Assembly (NCBI GenBank): GCA_052093225.1
Contig: JBQDDG010000001.1
Coordinates: forward strand, 50,316 to 114,315
DNA from: JB111 sp052093225
Lineage (GTDB): Bacteria; Actinomycetota; Actinomycetes; Actinomycetales; Actinomycetaceae
DNA length: 64,000 bases
Direction: 5' to 3'
Within the stretch, counting starts at the first letter, position 1; each line of letters begins with the position of its first letter. Both the position numbers and the translations under genes were made by a program. Of this stretch, positions 26,770 through 34,295 are shown piece by piece. The notes beneath the pieces are model-generated. The model was not told the origin of the DNA. It ran no database searches and saw only the letters and a program-made list of their open reading frames with translations.

Positions 26770-26942
26770 CTACCCGCGATCGACCGCCGAAACGCTGCCG
26801 CAACGCTCTGGGCTGCTCATCGGCTGTGGCAGTGAGTGAACCGATGTGGCACGGACCCTGAGCTCATGACGAAGTCGATGGTGGATCGTCGTCGCTCGGC
26901 CCACCGTCGTCGGTCGCTCGCTCTCCCTGACGACGCACGTGA

Positions 26943-27056
26943 TCATTGAGACCGTCCCGCACCGCACCGCACCGCGCTTCGCACGACGACGTATGTCACG
27001 TATGCCCAGACGAACAGCGCGGCGACTGCGAGGAGGATGCTTGCCAGCGGGTCCAT
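26943..27056 (-). CDS. Tiny single-span membrane peptide, unknown
   Basis: 37-residue ORF: MDPLASILLAVAALFVWAY begins a single membrane helix of about 24 residues, ending in a basic tail with one Cys (RSAVRCGAGRSQ). The ATG has GGAG six bases upstream (ACGGAGCGCGACATG), good spacing for so short a gene. Size and shape recall small regulatory subunits of membrane complexes such as KdpF, but there is no kdp gene here. It lies 114 bases downstream of the ABC ATPase gene on the same strand. Confidence 0.5.
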   Translation of the reverse strand: MDPLASILLAVAALFVWAYVTYVVVRSAVRCGAGRSQ

Positions 27057-27170
27057 GTCGCGCTCCGTTCAGAGGAGGATCGGTGTCGTAGTCGATCCGG
27101 CACCTCTCGTAGGTTTGCGGACTCTACGGGTGCGGCCCTGGATGAACTCGCCGGGTAGCCGCCAGTCCCA

Positions 27171-27902
27171 TCACTTCGCTGGGTCGACGCCGGCCATGTG
27201 GATGACGTCGTCGGCGGCCTCGACGACGGCGGGATCGTGGCTGGAGACGACGATGGCGGCGCACGCCTCCCGCTCGGCCCGTAGCAGGGCGATCACCCGC
27301 TCGGTCGAGCGTTCGTCGAGCTGGCTGGTGGGTTCGTCCAGCAGTACCAGTGGTGTCTCGCGCAAGAATGCCCGGCCGATCCCGCCGCGCTGACGCTCGC
27401 CGCCCGAGAGCTCGCTGGGGCGGCGGTCGGCGAGGTTGGTGAGCGCGAGGGCGTCCAGGAGCTTGGTGAGCCGGGCACTGCGAGTCTCGTCGATCGGGGT
27501 GCGGTCCGCTCGGAGCGGGAGGGTCATGTTCTCGCGGAGGGTGAGGTCGCCGAGCATGTCGGCGTCCTGGTCGAGCACGGACAGCAGCTTGAGCCGGCGT
27601 CGGGTCGTGGCGGTCGAGTCGAGGTTGCTCACCGGTTCGCCGCGCCAGTTCACCGTCCCGCTCGTCGGCGCCAGGAATCCGGCAAGGACCGACAGGGTGA
27701 CGGACTTACCCGCACCGGAGCGGCCCGAGAGGCACACGAGGCGTCCGGGCTCCGCGGTCAGCGAGACTTCACGTACCGCGGTGACAGTGCGCCGCCTGCC
27801 GGAGAACACCACGGTCACACCGTCGAGCGCAGCAAGCGGCGGCTCGCTGTCCGCCTCGCCTGTTGCCGGTTCACGGTCGGCAGTCTCCTGGAGGTCTTTC
27901 AT
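27171..27902 (-). CDS. ABC transporter ATP-binding protein
   Basis: 243 residues of a MacB/LolD-like ATPase. Walker A GRSGAGKS is at residues 60-67, the signature LSGGERQRGG follows ADRRPSE, Walker B is PLVLLDEPTSQLD, and the switch histidine is in VVSSHDPAV. The first 25 residues are charged and not conserved. The ATG overlaps the stop of the permease gene (ATGA), so the two are coupled and should form one complex. A MacB-like ATPase suggests a mechanotransmission-type or export role rather than uptake, and no solute-binding protein is encoded nearby. Confidence 0.94.
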   Translation of the reverse strand: MKDLQETADREPATGEADSEPPLAALDGVTVVFSGRRRTVTAVREVSLTAEPGRLVCLSGRSGAGKSVTLSVLAGFLAPTSGTVNWRGEPVSNLDSTATTRRRLKLLSVLDQDADMLGDLTLRENMTLPLRADRTPIDETRSARLTKLLDALALTNLADRRPSELSGGERQRGGIGRAFLRETPLVLLDEPTSQLDERSTERVIALLRAEREACAAIVVSSHDPAVVEAADDVIHMAGVDPAK

Positions 27903-30670
27903 CGGTGGGACATCCTTCCGGCCCTGGCGCGCAGGACGGCGAGAGAAGTGATGGTGATCAGTGCGACGAGTCCGGCTGCGAAGGCGAACTGCGGTCCGCG
28001 GGCGTCGTCCTGTACCAGGCTCACGACAAGCGGGTAGCTCCCCGCGGTGAGCAGTGCGGTGAACGCTGCGCCGGGGATCGCCTGCCACAGCTCGAGTCTG
28101 AGCAGCTGGCGGTCGGTGGCGCCGGCGACGCGGCGGAGCACGCGTGCGCGATGGTTGCGCGACGGTGCGTCGAGCCGGGCGCCGGCGAGCAGCGTGATCA
28201 GTCCGCCGACGGCGCACAGCAGGAGGAGCGCAGCCGACAGGACGCTCGTCGCGATCGCGGCCTGCTCGCCGATCGCCGTGACCGCCACCCGAGCCCGGAC
28301 GTCGAGCACGACCGCGACGGCGGCGCCGCCGGTCACCGCCATCAGCGCTACCCCGCCCGACTCCACCAGAGCAGGGGCCCACCGGCCGCGTACCGAGCGG
28401 ATCGCCAGCCGGCCGCTCGACATCCTCCGGAGCGGTGTGCTCGCCGCAGACTCGAGCCTGTCGGCCCTGGCGGCCGGACGATTGGTTCTTGCCCGGGCCG
28501 TGTCGCTGGCGCGGGCCGCGGCAACGGACGCGACGGCGACGACGGCCGCCAGGGCGACGGGCACAGCGATGCTCACGCCGGACAGACGCGCGGTCGGCGC
28601 CAGGATCGCGGCAGCGGCCGCCGCGAGCAGCACGAGAGCAAGGCCGGGCGCGTAGCCCGACGCGAACCAGGTGGCCCGCCACCCCGTGGTGAACCCATTC
28701 CTCCGCAGGACCCTCGAGTCGGCCACCCGGGCGGGATGCGCGGCGATGATCGCGACCGAGGCCGCTCCGACGAGCACGGCGATGGTCACGACGGCCAGCG
28801 TGCTCGACGAGCTGCCGAGCGCGTCGTGCGCGGCCGGCCCCGCACCGAGCGTGGTGAAGGACAGGTCCACCCACCCCAGGTCGGCCACCTCCTGCATCCC
28901 CTCGGGATCGGATGTGCCGAAGGCGTAGTCGGGGACGTAGACCTGGACGTCCTGCGGGGACGCGCCGGCGACCATGTGCGCCGTCAGTCCGAGGTCCTCG
29001 ATCTGTCGGGCGACCTCCTCCACCCGCGCCAACGACTCGGCGGAGTACTCCTCCACGCCCTCGACGCGGACCCGGATCGCAGTTGTCGGCTCCGGCATGC
29101 CGAATGCCTCGGCGCCGGCCATCGTCGTGATCGCGCCCGCCGGCTGCGCGGACACGCCGAGCCCCGTGAGCGTGGGGGCCAGGGACACTCGGTCGCCCTC
29201 CTCGTCGGTGAGGGGGTTGTCAGCGACCTCGGCCAGGGCCGGGTCGTAGGCTCCCACCGGCACATAGCCGGGCTCGTCCGCGGTCGGCACGACCGATCCC
29301 GCCGTGTACTGCCCGACCTCGATCGGTACCGCCCCGTCGGACTCGCTCCCGTCCTCGAGCACGTCGTAGCGCAGGCCGATGCGGGGCCTGTCCTGCTCGG
29401 TGGTCTCTCGGTAGGCCGACGTCTGGCCGAGTGCAACACCGGTCCCGAGGTGCTGGTGGGGCACTTGCTGGTCGCGCGACGCGTTGAGGACGTAGGTGCG
29501 CTCGGTCTCCACGGCGGGACGATGCGGCGAGGGCGCACGGCGGTCGCTCTCTGCCAGGGACAGCGGCGCAATCGACGACACGCCGGGAGCGTTGGGGAAG
29601 TAGTTCGGCGGGCCCGCGTCTTCACCGGGCCAGGGCACCGCGATCGAGGTGCCGGCGAAGGGCACGCGCAGGTCCGTCAGGTCCTGCACCGTCTCGCCCA
29701 TGGGCGTGAACGACTCGTCGTCGAGCTGGGCCAGCTCGGCAGCCGTCGCGGCCGGTGGTGGCTCGCCCTCGAAGAACTCGACGGTCAGCTCATGCGGGGG
29801 CAGGGAGTCCGACGCCCGTACGAACGGGGCGATCGGGTTGTCGAACCCGTACATGCCGTGCACCAGGCCCGCCTGCACCGCCTGCTCCGGCAGCTCCTCC
29901 ACCAGGCCGCGGACGGCGTCGTCCGACGGTAGGTCCTCGTACTCGCTCACCGTCAGCGACCCTTCGTGCTCCTCGAGTGCGGCGTCGAATCGCGCTAGGG
30001 GCTCCAGGAAGTCTGCGTCCTCACCGAGGAGCGCCATCTCGGCGACGGGGTCCACCGCGAATACCGTCGACGACGCCGCAGGGAGCGGTAGCAACGACAG
30101 GCTGACTACGCCGTCGACGACCCGGTCCCCGCCGTCGAACTGCCTCGAGCCCACGGTCTCGACGCCCTGGAGGTCGCCCGACTGGGTGAATTCGCGGGCG
30201 TCGATGAGGAAGGTGTAGTCCGTGTGCTGTGCCACATGCTCGCCCAGCCCGTCGTCGAGCACAGTGGTCGCCACCAACCGCAACGACATCAACGGCTGCT
30301 CATGTAGAACGGACTCCGGCACGTGGACCATCGGCCACTCCATCTCGGAGTCGGTCCGGCCCAGAAAGCCGACGGGCGCGGCGAGCCCGACCCCCTCGAC
30401 CGATCGCACCTCCTCGACCAGTGCATCGTCGATGGTGGTGGAGGTGACGTTGGCGAAGTTCGGATCGACGAGCGCGAGACCGGAAGCATCCGTCAGGTCA
30501 GTTGCGGCGGCCGCACCACCGTCGCCGGGCAGCACCAGGATGTCGTAGCTGCCCGCCCAGTCCGCTGCCACGCGGTCAAGAGCCGCGTCCTCGACCCCGC
30601 TCACCAGCGAGGACGACGCCACCAGGCCGAGCGCGACCGTGCCCAACACCGCCAGTCCGCGAACCCTCAT
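27899..30670 (-). CDS. Large ABC transporter permease with extracytoplasmic domain
   Basis: 923 residues. One N-terminal membrane helix (LAVLGTVALGLVASSSLV, 5-22) is followed by about 600 residues outside the membrane, rich in Asp, Glu and Pro, then seven further hydrophobic segments in the last 300 residues, starting near STLAVVTIAVLVGAASVAII. This is FtsX/MacB-like in spirit but with an unusually large single ectodomain and a helix-rich end. The ATG at 30670 has GGGGAG four bases upstream; a GTG 12 bases earlier is possible. Substrate unknown. Codon choice is visibly less GC-biased than in the nuo genes. Confidence 0.85.
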   Translation of the reverse strand: MRVRGLAVLGTVALGLVASSSLVSGVEDAALDRVAADWAGSYDILVLPGDGGAAAATDLTDASGLALVDPNFANVTSTTIDDALVEEVRSVEGVGLAAPVGFLGRTDSEMEWPMVHVPESVLHEQPLMSLRLVATTVLDDGLGEHVAQHTDYTFLIDAREFTQSGDLQGVETVGSRQFDGGDRVVDGVVSLSLLPLPAASSTVFAVDPVAEMALLGEDADFLEPLARFDAALEEHEGSLTVSEYEDLPSDDAVRGLVEELPEQAVQAGLVHGMYGFDNPIAPFVRASDSLPPHELTVEFFEGEPPPAATAAELAQLDDESFTPMGETVQDLTDLRVPFAGTSIAVPWPGEDAGPPNYFPNAPGVSSIAPLSLAESDRRAPSPHRPAVETERTYVLNASRDQQVPHQHLGTGVALGQTSAYRETTEQDRPRIGLRYDVLEDGSESDGAVPIEVGQYTAGSVVPTADEPGYVPVGAYDPALAEVADNPLTDEEGDRVSLAPTLTGLGVSAQPAGAITTMAGAEAFGMPEPTTAIRVRVEGVEEYSAESLARVEEVARQIEDLGLTAHMVAGASPQDVQVYVPDYAFGTSDPEGMQEVADLGWVDLSFTTLGAGPAAHDALGSSSSTLAVVTIAVLVGAASVAIIAAHPARVADSRVLRRNGFTTGWRATWFASGYAPGLALVLLAAAAAAILAPTARLSGVSIAVPVALAAVVAVASVAAARASDTARARTNRPAARADRLESAASTPLRRMSSGRLAIRSVRGRWAPALVESGGVALMAVTGGAAVAVVLDVRARVAVTAIGEQAAIATSVLSAALLLLCAVGGLITLLAGARLDAPSRNHRARVLRRVAGATDRQLLRLELWQAIPGAAFTALLTAGSYPLVVSLVQDDARGPQFAFAAGLVALITITSLAVLRARAGRMSHR

Positions 30671-30725
30671 CCGTCTCCCCACGGCACCGCTCCCTCACAC
30701 GAGACCGCGCGCCGACGGCAGTCGT

Positions 30726-30737
30726 GTGCGTACGCAC
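30726..30737. promoter_or_regulatory. 12-base palindrome upstream of the ABC genes
   Basis: Perfect palindrome GTGCGTACGCAC, 56 bases before the permease start. It could be an operator for a TetR- or GntR-like repressor; no regulator gene is adjacent. Confidence 0.4.
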
Positions 30738-30760
30738 CTCGCGCGGCAGCACGCCGGCTG

Positions 30761-30823
30761 TCACCCTTCGTCGTGGTCCTCGACGGCGTCGTCGCCGTCC
30801 GGTCGCTCGCACCCGTAGTGCAT
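30761..30823 (-). CDS. Possible 20-residue acidic peptide heading the ABC operon
   Basis: A complete ATG-to-TGA frame of 21 codons upstream of, and on the same strand as, the permease gene. The peptide starts MHYGCERP and ends in an Asp/Glu-rich stretch; it has one cysteine and a net negative charge. TAGTGT lies five bases before the ATG, so it would be read from a leaderless transcript. It may be a regulatory leader peptide, a signal peptide-type product, or chance. Only the position and the promoter-like hexamer support it. Confidence 0.3.
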   Translation of the reverse strand: MHYGCERPDGDDAVEDHDEG

Positions 30824-30835
30824 GTCACACACTAC
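30815..30835. promoter_or_regulatory. Inverted repeat over the ABC operon start
   Basis: GTAGTG-N9-CACTAC. The right arm contains the -10-like hexamer (TAGTGT, minus strand) and the left arm lies in the first codons of the short ORF, so a bound protein would block initiation. Confidence 0.45.
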
Positions 30836-30920
30836 CGGGGCGGCCGGGGACGCGAGTATTCCGGAGGCTACCGAGCGCGTCCCGCACCCGATCCGGACCT
30901 GGCACGCCTGCGGCACCTGG

Positions 30921-30926
30921 GACACT
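30921..30926 (+). promoter_or_regulatory. Candidate -10 element of menG
   Basis: GACACT, six bases (GACGCC), then ATG at 30933. Hexamer and spacing are the same as at the histidine phosphatase gene (10249). Confidence 0.45.
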
Positions 30927-30932
30927 GACGCC

Positions 30933-31628
30933 ATGAACCGAGCCGGCCTGGACAAGGACCCCCGCGAAGTGGCGGGGATGTTCGACGACGTGGCGCAGCG
31001 TTACGACCTCACCAACGACGTCCTCACCTTCGGCCAGGTCAGGATCTGGCGGGCCGCCTCCCGCCGGGCCCTCGACGCCGCTCCGGGGGACCGGGTGCTC
31101 GACCTCGCGGCAGGCACCGGGACCTCGTCCGCCGAGCTCGCCGACCGCGGCGTCGACGTCGTCGCCTGCGACTTCTCCACCGGCATGATGTCCGTGGGCA
31201 AGCGGCGCCGCCCCGACCTCGCGTTCGTCGCCGGCGACGCGACCGAGCTCCCGTTCGCCGACGACTCCTTCGACGCCGTGACGATCTCCTACGGGCTGCG
31301 CAACATCGTCGACACCGTGCGCGGGCTGCGCGAGATGCGCCGTGTGACCCGCCCCGGCGGCCGCCTCGTCGTCACCGAGTTCTCCACGCCGACCTGGGCG
31401 CCGTGGCGGGCGACCTACCGCTTCTTCCTCACCCAGGCGCTCCCGCGCATCGCGCGCCTGTCGTCGTCCAACAACCCGGCCTACGGGTACCTCGCAGAGT
31501 CGATCGAGGACTGGCCGGACCAGGCGGGCGTCGCCGACCTCCTCCGCGAGGCCGGTTGGACCGGGGTGCAGCACCGCGACCTCTCCGGCGGCATCGTCGC
31601 CGTCCACCGGGCGCGCACGCCGGCCTGA
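30933..31628 (+). CDS. menG: Demethylmenaquinone methyltransferase MenG
   Basis: 231-residue SAM-dependent methyltransferase of the UbiE/MenG family, which adds the ring methyl group as the last step of menaquinone synthesis. Family motifs: YDLTNDVLTFGQVRIWR near the start, the SAM loop VLDLAAGTGTSS (near residue 54), and DAVTISYGLRNIVD and RVTRPGGRLVVTEFS further on. It is separated from menF by the 5 kb accessory stretch. A hairpin follows its stop. Confidence 0.96.
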   Translation: MNRAGLDKDPREVAGMFDDVAQRYDLTNDVLTFGQVRIWRAASRRALDAAPGDRVLDLAAGTGTSSAELADRGVDVVACDFSTGMMSVGKRRRPDLAFVAGDATELPFADDSFDAVTISYGLRNIVDTVRGLREMRRVTRPGGRLVVTEFSTPTWAPWRATYRFFLTQALPRIARLSSSNNPAYGYLAESIEDWPDQAGVADLLREAGWTGVQHRDLSGGIVAVHRARTPA

Positions 31629-31659
31629 GCGAGGTCCCCGGCTGCCGTCGGAACCTCGC
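31629..31659. terminator. Hairpin directly after menG
   Basis: GCGAGGT and ACCTCGC frame a partly paired inner region (CCCGGC/GTCGG), beginning at the base after the stop codon. Confidence 0.5.
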
Positions 31660-31700
31660 CCGAGGGCGTCCGGCGGGGCCGCGCGCGGGACCGTCGGCCC

Positions 31701-31850
31701 AGCAATTACACAAGGGCTTTGTCCCGGAATTCCGCGGATCCGCGTTCCGCGACGCGCATCACCCCCTCCCACCCGCGAGGCGGCCGGATCCTCTCGCGGG
31801 GCGGGCTACGATTCTTCGGGCGACCCCCTGCCGGACCTACCTCAAGGAGT
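31701..31850 (+). promoter_or_regulatory. menJ/nuo upstream region with stacked palindromes
   Basis: An AT-richer patch (AGCAATTACAC) is followed by ACAA-N5-TTGT (31710-31722), CGGAATTCCG (31725-31734) and the overlapping 12-base palindrome CGCGGATCCGCG (31733-31744). TACGAT at 31807-31812 is a possible -10, giving a leader of about 40 bases that ends in AAGGAG before the menJ start. Palindromes about 70 bases upstream of a -10 could bind a regulator of the respiratory operon. Confidence 0.4.
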
Positions 31851-31856
31851 TTTGCC

Positions 31857-33152
31857 GTGCCTGCCGCACCCGTCGTGGACGACGCCGACGTCGTCGTCGT
31901 CGGGGCCGGACCGGCGGGCGCGAGCGTCGGCCACTACCTCGCCCAGCAGGGCCACTCGGTCATCGTCCTGGAGAAGGGTCACTTCCCCCGGGACAAGGTG
32001 TGCGGTGACGGCCTCACCCCCCGCGCGGTCGCCGAGCTCATCCGCATGGGCGTCCCCACGCGCGAGGAGGACGGCTGGATCCGCAACTACGGGCTGCGGA
32101 CCACCGGCGCCGGCCACCGCATCGAGATCCCCTGGCCCGAGCTGTCCTCGATGCCGTCCTACGGCCTGGCCCGCGCGCGCACGAGCCTCGACGAGACGCT
32201 CGCCCGCCACGCGCAGGCGTCCGGCGCGGACCTGCGCGAGGGCGTCAGCGTCACCGGAGCGGTCCGCGCGAGCACCGGCCGGATCGTCGGCGTCACCGCC
32301 CGCCCCGTCGACGAGCGCGGCCGCCGCGCCGGGGACGAGGTCACCTACCGGGCGCCGCTCGTCGTCGACGCCGGGGGAGTGTCCGCCCGCCTCGCCACCT
32401 CCGTCGGGATCGAGAAGGACGCCGGACGTCCCATGGGCGTCGCGATCCGCACCTACTTCCGCACCCCCAGGCACGACGACCCGATGATGGAGTCGTTCCT
32501 CGAGCTGTGGGACGGCAGGCCGGGGGAGTCCAACCTCCAACCCGGCTACGGCTGGATCTTCGCCCTCGGCGACGGCACCGCCAACGTCGGGCTCGGCACC
32601 CTCTCGCCCACGGCCGCACCCACGCGCCTCGACTACAAGGGCCTGTTCGCCACGTGGATGCAGAACGTCCCCGAGGAGTGGGGCTTCACCCCCGAGAACC
32701 AGGTGGGCGAGCTCCGCAGCGCCGCGCTGCCGATGGCGTTCAACCGCAAGCCGCACTACCGCGACGGCCTCCTGATCGTCGGGGACGCCGGTGGCATGGT
32801 CTCCCCGTTCAACGGCGAGGGCATCGCCTACGCGCTGCAGTCCGGGCGCATCGCCGCCGACGTCATGGGGCAGGCGCTCGCCCGCACCTCGGACTACGAG
32901 CGGGTCAAGGCGCTGCGCACCTACCCGCGCATCATGAGCGACGAGCTCGGCGGCTACTTCACGCTCGGCCGCGGCTTCGCGCACCTCATCAGCCACCCGC
33001 GCATCATGCGGGCCTGCGTGAAGTACGGGCTCCCGCGGCCCGTGCTCATGGAGTTCGTCATGAAGCTCCTCGCCGACGGCTACGACCAGCGCGGCGGGGA
33101 CTGGATGGACCGCCTCATCGCGGCGCTCGCGAAGGCGGCACCGGCCTCATGA
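31857..33152 (+). CDS. menJ: Geranylgeranyl-reductase-family flavoprotein, likely menaquinone reductase MenJ
   Basis: 431-residue FAD enzyme. The dinucleotide motif VVVVGAGPAGASVGHYLAQ is at residues 12-30, the family motif HFPRDKVCGDGLTPRAV follows near 43, and the second FAD motif GLLIVGDAGGMVSPFNGEGI is near 305. This matches the reductases that saturate a double bond of the isoprenoid chain. The neighbourhood (menG before, complex I after, polyprenyl synthase at the end of the operon) supports menaquinone as substrate, as for mycobacterial MenJ. The GTG at 31857 has AAGGAG seven bases upstream. Confidence 0.9.
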   Translation: MPAAPVVDDADVVVVGAGPAGASVGHYLAQQGHSVIVLEKGHFPRDKVCGDGLTPRAVAELIRMGVPTREEDGWIRNYGLRTTGAGHRIEIPWPELSSMPSYGLARARTSLDETLARHAQASGADLREGVSVTGAVRASTGRIVGVTARPVDERGRRAGDEVTYRAPLVVDAGGVSARLATSVGIEKDAGRPMGVAIRTYFRTPRHDDPMMESFLELWDGRPGESNLQPGYGWIFALGDGTANVGLGTLSPTAAPTRLDYKGLFATWMQNVPEEWGFTPENQVGELRSAALPMAFNRKPHYRDGLLIVGDAGGMVSPFNGEGIAYALQSGRIAADVMGQALARTSDYERVKALRTYPRIMSDELGGYFTLGRGFAHLISHPRIMRACVKYGLPRPVLMEFVMKLLADGYDQRGGDWMDRLIAALAKAAPAS

Positions 33153-33319
33153 CACCCACGACCACGTCCGAGGTGCGGACCGCGCCGTCCGCGCCGCAGG
33201 AAACGGCAGGAACCCGTCCCGTGACGGACTACCCTGGGCCCCGGGCCGAGGAGGCGTGCACGAGTGCCGCGCGTACCGGCGAGGCCGCCGGACCGAGGAT
33301 GTACACGGAGGACAGATGA
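33149..33319 (+). CDS. 56-codon ORF bridging menJ and nuoA
   Basis: The ATG overlaps the menJ stop (ATGA at 33149) and the TGA overlaps the nuoA start (ATGA at 33316), so the frame fits exactly between them. The 56-residue product is Thr/Pro/Ala/Arg-rich, hydrophilic, with one Cys, and resembles no family I know. It may be a coupling frame that passes ribosomes into nuoA, a real small protein, or a coincidence of an intergenic leader. The last codons include the GGAGGAC ribosome site of nuoA. Confidence 0.4.
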   Translation: MTPTTTSEVRTAPSAPQETAGTRPVTDYPGPRAEEACTSAARTGEAAGPRMYTEDR

Positions 33320-33678
33320 CCAACCCCTACGTACCGCTGCTCATCATGATGGTGGTCGCCCTGGCCCTCGCCCTGGGCGGACTCGGCGCGAGCGCGATCA
33401 TCGGACCGAAGAACTACAACCGGGTCAAGGTCGCCAACTACGAGTGCGGCGTCGACCCCACGCCCCGCGCCCCCTCGGCCGGCCGGTTCCCGGTGAAGTA
33501 CTACCTCATCGCGATGACCTTCATCATCTTCGACATCGAGGTCGTCTTCCTCTACCCGTGGGCCGTCGCCTTCACCGAGCTCGCCGCGTTCGGCCTCGTC
33601 GCGATGCTCGTCTTCATCGCCCTCATCACCGTGCCGTACATCTACGAGTGGCGCCGCGGGGGACTCGAGTGGGACTGA
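33316..33678 (+). CDS. nuoA: NADH-quinone oxidoreductase subunit A
   Basis: 120-residue membrane subunit with three helices. NYNRVKVANYECGVDPTP forms the long loop whose Cys is conserved near the quinone site, and RFPVKYYLIAMTFIIFDIEV is the family signature with the buried acidic residues. It opens the 14-gene complex I operon. GGAGGACAG precedes the ATG. The 62-base gap to nuoB has its own AAGGA ribosome site. Confidence 0.97.
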   Translation: MTNPYVPLLIMMVVALALALGGLGASAIIGPKNYNRVKVANYECGVDPTPRAPSAGRFPVKYYLIAMTFIIFDIEVVFLYPWAVAFTELAAFGLVAMLVFIALITVPYIYEWRRGGLEWD

Positions 33679-33740
33679 CCTCCCGGCGCTGACGCGCGCC
33701 GCCCCTCCCCGCCGCCACACACCACCCGAAAGGACCGCTC

Positions 33741-34295
33741 ATGGGCATCGAAGAGAAGCTCCCCGCAGGGTTCGGTCTGACCACCGTCGAGGCCGTCGCC
33801 GGCTTCGCGCGCTCCAACTCCCAGTGGCCCGTCACGATGGGCCTCGCGTGCTGCGCCATCGAGATGATGGCGGCCGGCACCCCGCGCTTCGACATGGCGC
33901 GGTTCGGCCTCGAGGTCTTCCGCGCCTCGCCCCGCCACGCGGACGTCATGATCGTCTCCGGCCGCGTGAGCCACAAGATGGCCCCGGTCGTGCGCAACGT
34001 CTACGACCAGATGTCGGACCCGAAGTGGGTCATCTCGATGGGCGTCTGCGCCTCCTCGGGCGGCATGTTCAACAACTACGCGATCGTCCAGGGCGTCGAC
34101 CACATCGTCCCCGTCGACATCTACCTGCCCGGCTGCCCGCCGCGGCCCGAGATGCTCATCAACGCGATCCTCGAGCTGCGCGAGCAGGTCAAGAAGGCGC
34201 CGCTCGGCGTCAACCGCGTCGAGGCCGCCCGCGCCGCCGAGCGCGCCGCCCTCGGCGCCACTCCCACCCACGAGCAGAAGGGGCTGCTGGCGTGA
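33741..34295 (+). CDS. nuoB: NADH-quinone oxidoreductase subunit B
   Basis: 184-residue peripheral-arm subunit that holds cluster N2, the last iron-sulfur centre before quinone. All four ligands are present: the tandem pair in GLACCAIEM, one in GVCASSGG and one in LPGCPPRPE. The C-terminal 30 residues are an Ala-rich tail. The stop overlaps the GTG of nuoC. Confidence 0.97.
   Translation: MGIEEKLPAGFGLTTVEAVAGFARSNSQWPVTMGLACCAIEMMAAGTPRFDMARFGLEVFRASPRHADVMIVSGRVSHKMAPVVRNVYDQMSDPKWVISMGVCASSGGMFNNYAIVQGVDHIVPVDIYLPGCPPRPEMLINAILELREQVKKAPLGVNRVEAARAAERAALGATPTHEQKGLLA

Noticed and set aside
26946..27158. 70-codon plus-strand frame
   Set aside because: It lies opposite the better supported 37-residue membrane peptide, which has a proper ribosome site and helix.
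27171..30670. ABC pair as a classic bacteriocin or lantibiotic exporter
   Set aside because: There is no peptidase domain, modification enzyme or recognisable precursor; the nearby short ORF alone is not enough.
31725..31744. GAATTC, CCGCGG and GGATCC sites in 20 bases, like a cloning polylinker
   Set aside because: The surrounding sequence is continuous genomic DNA between menG and menJ, with no vector sequence; the sites follow from two overlapping palindromes.
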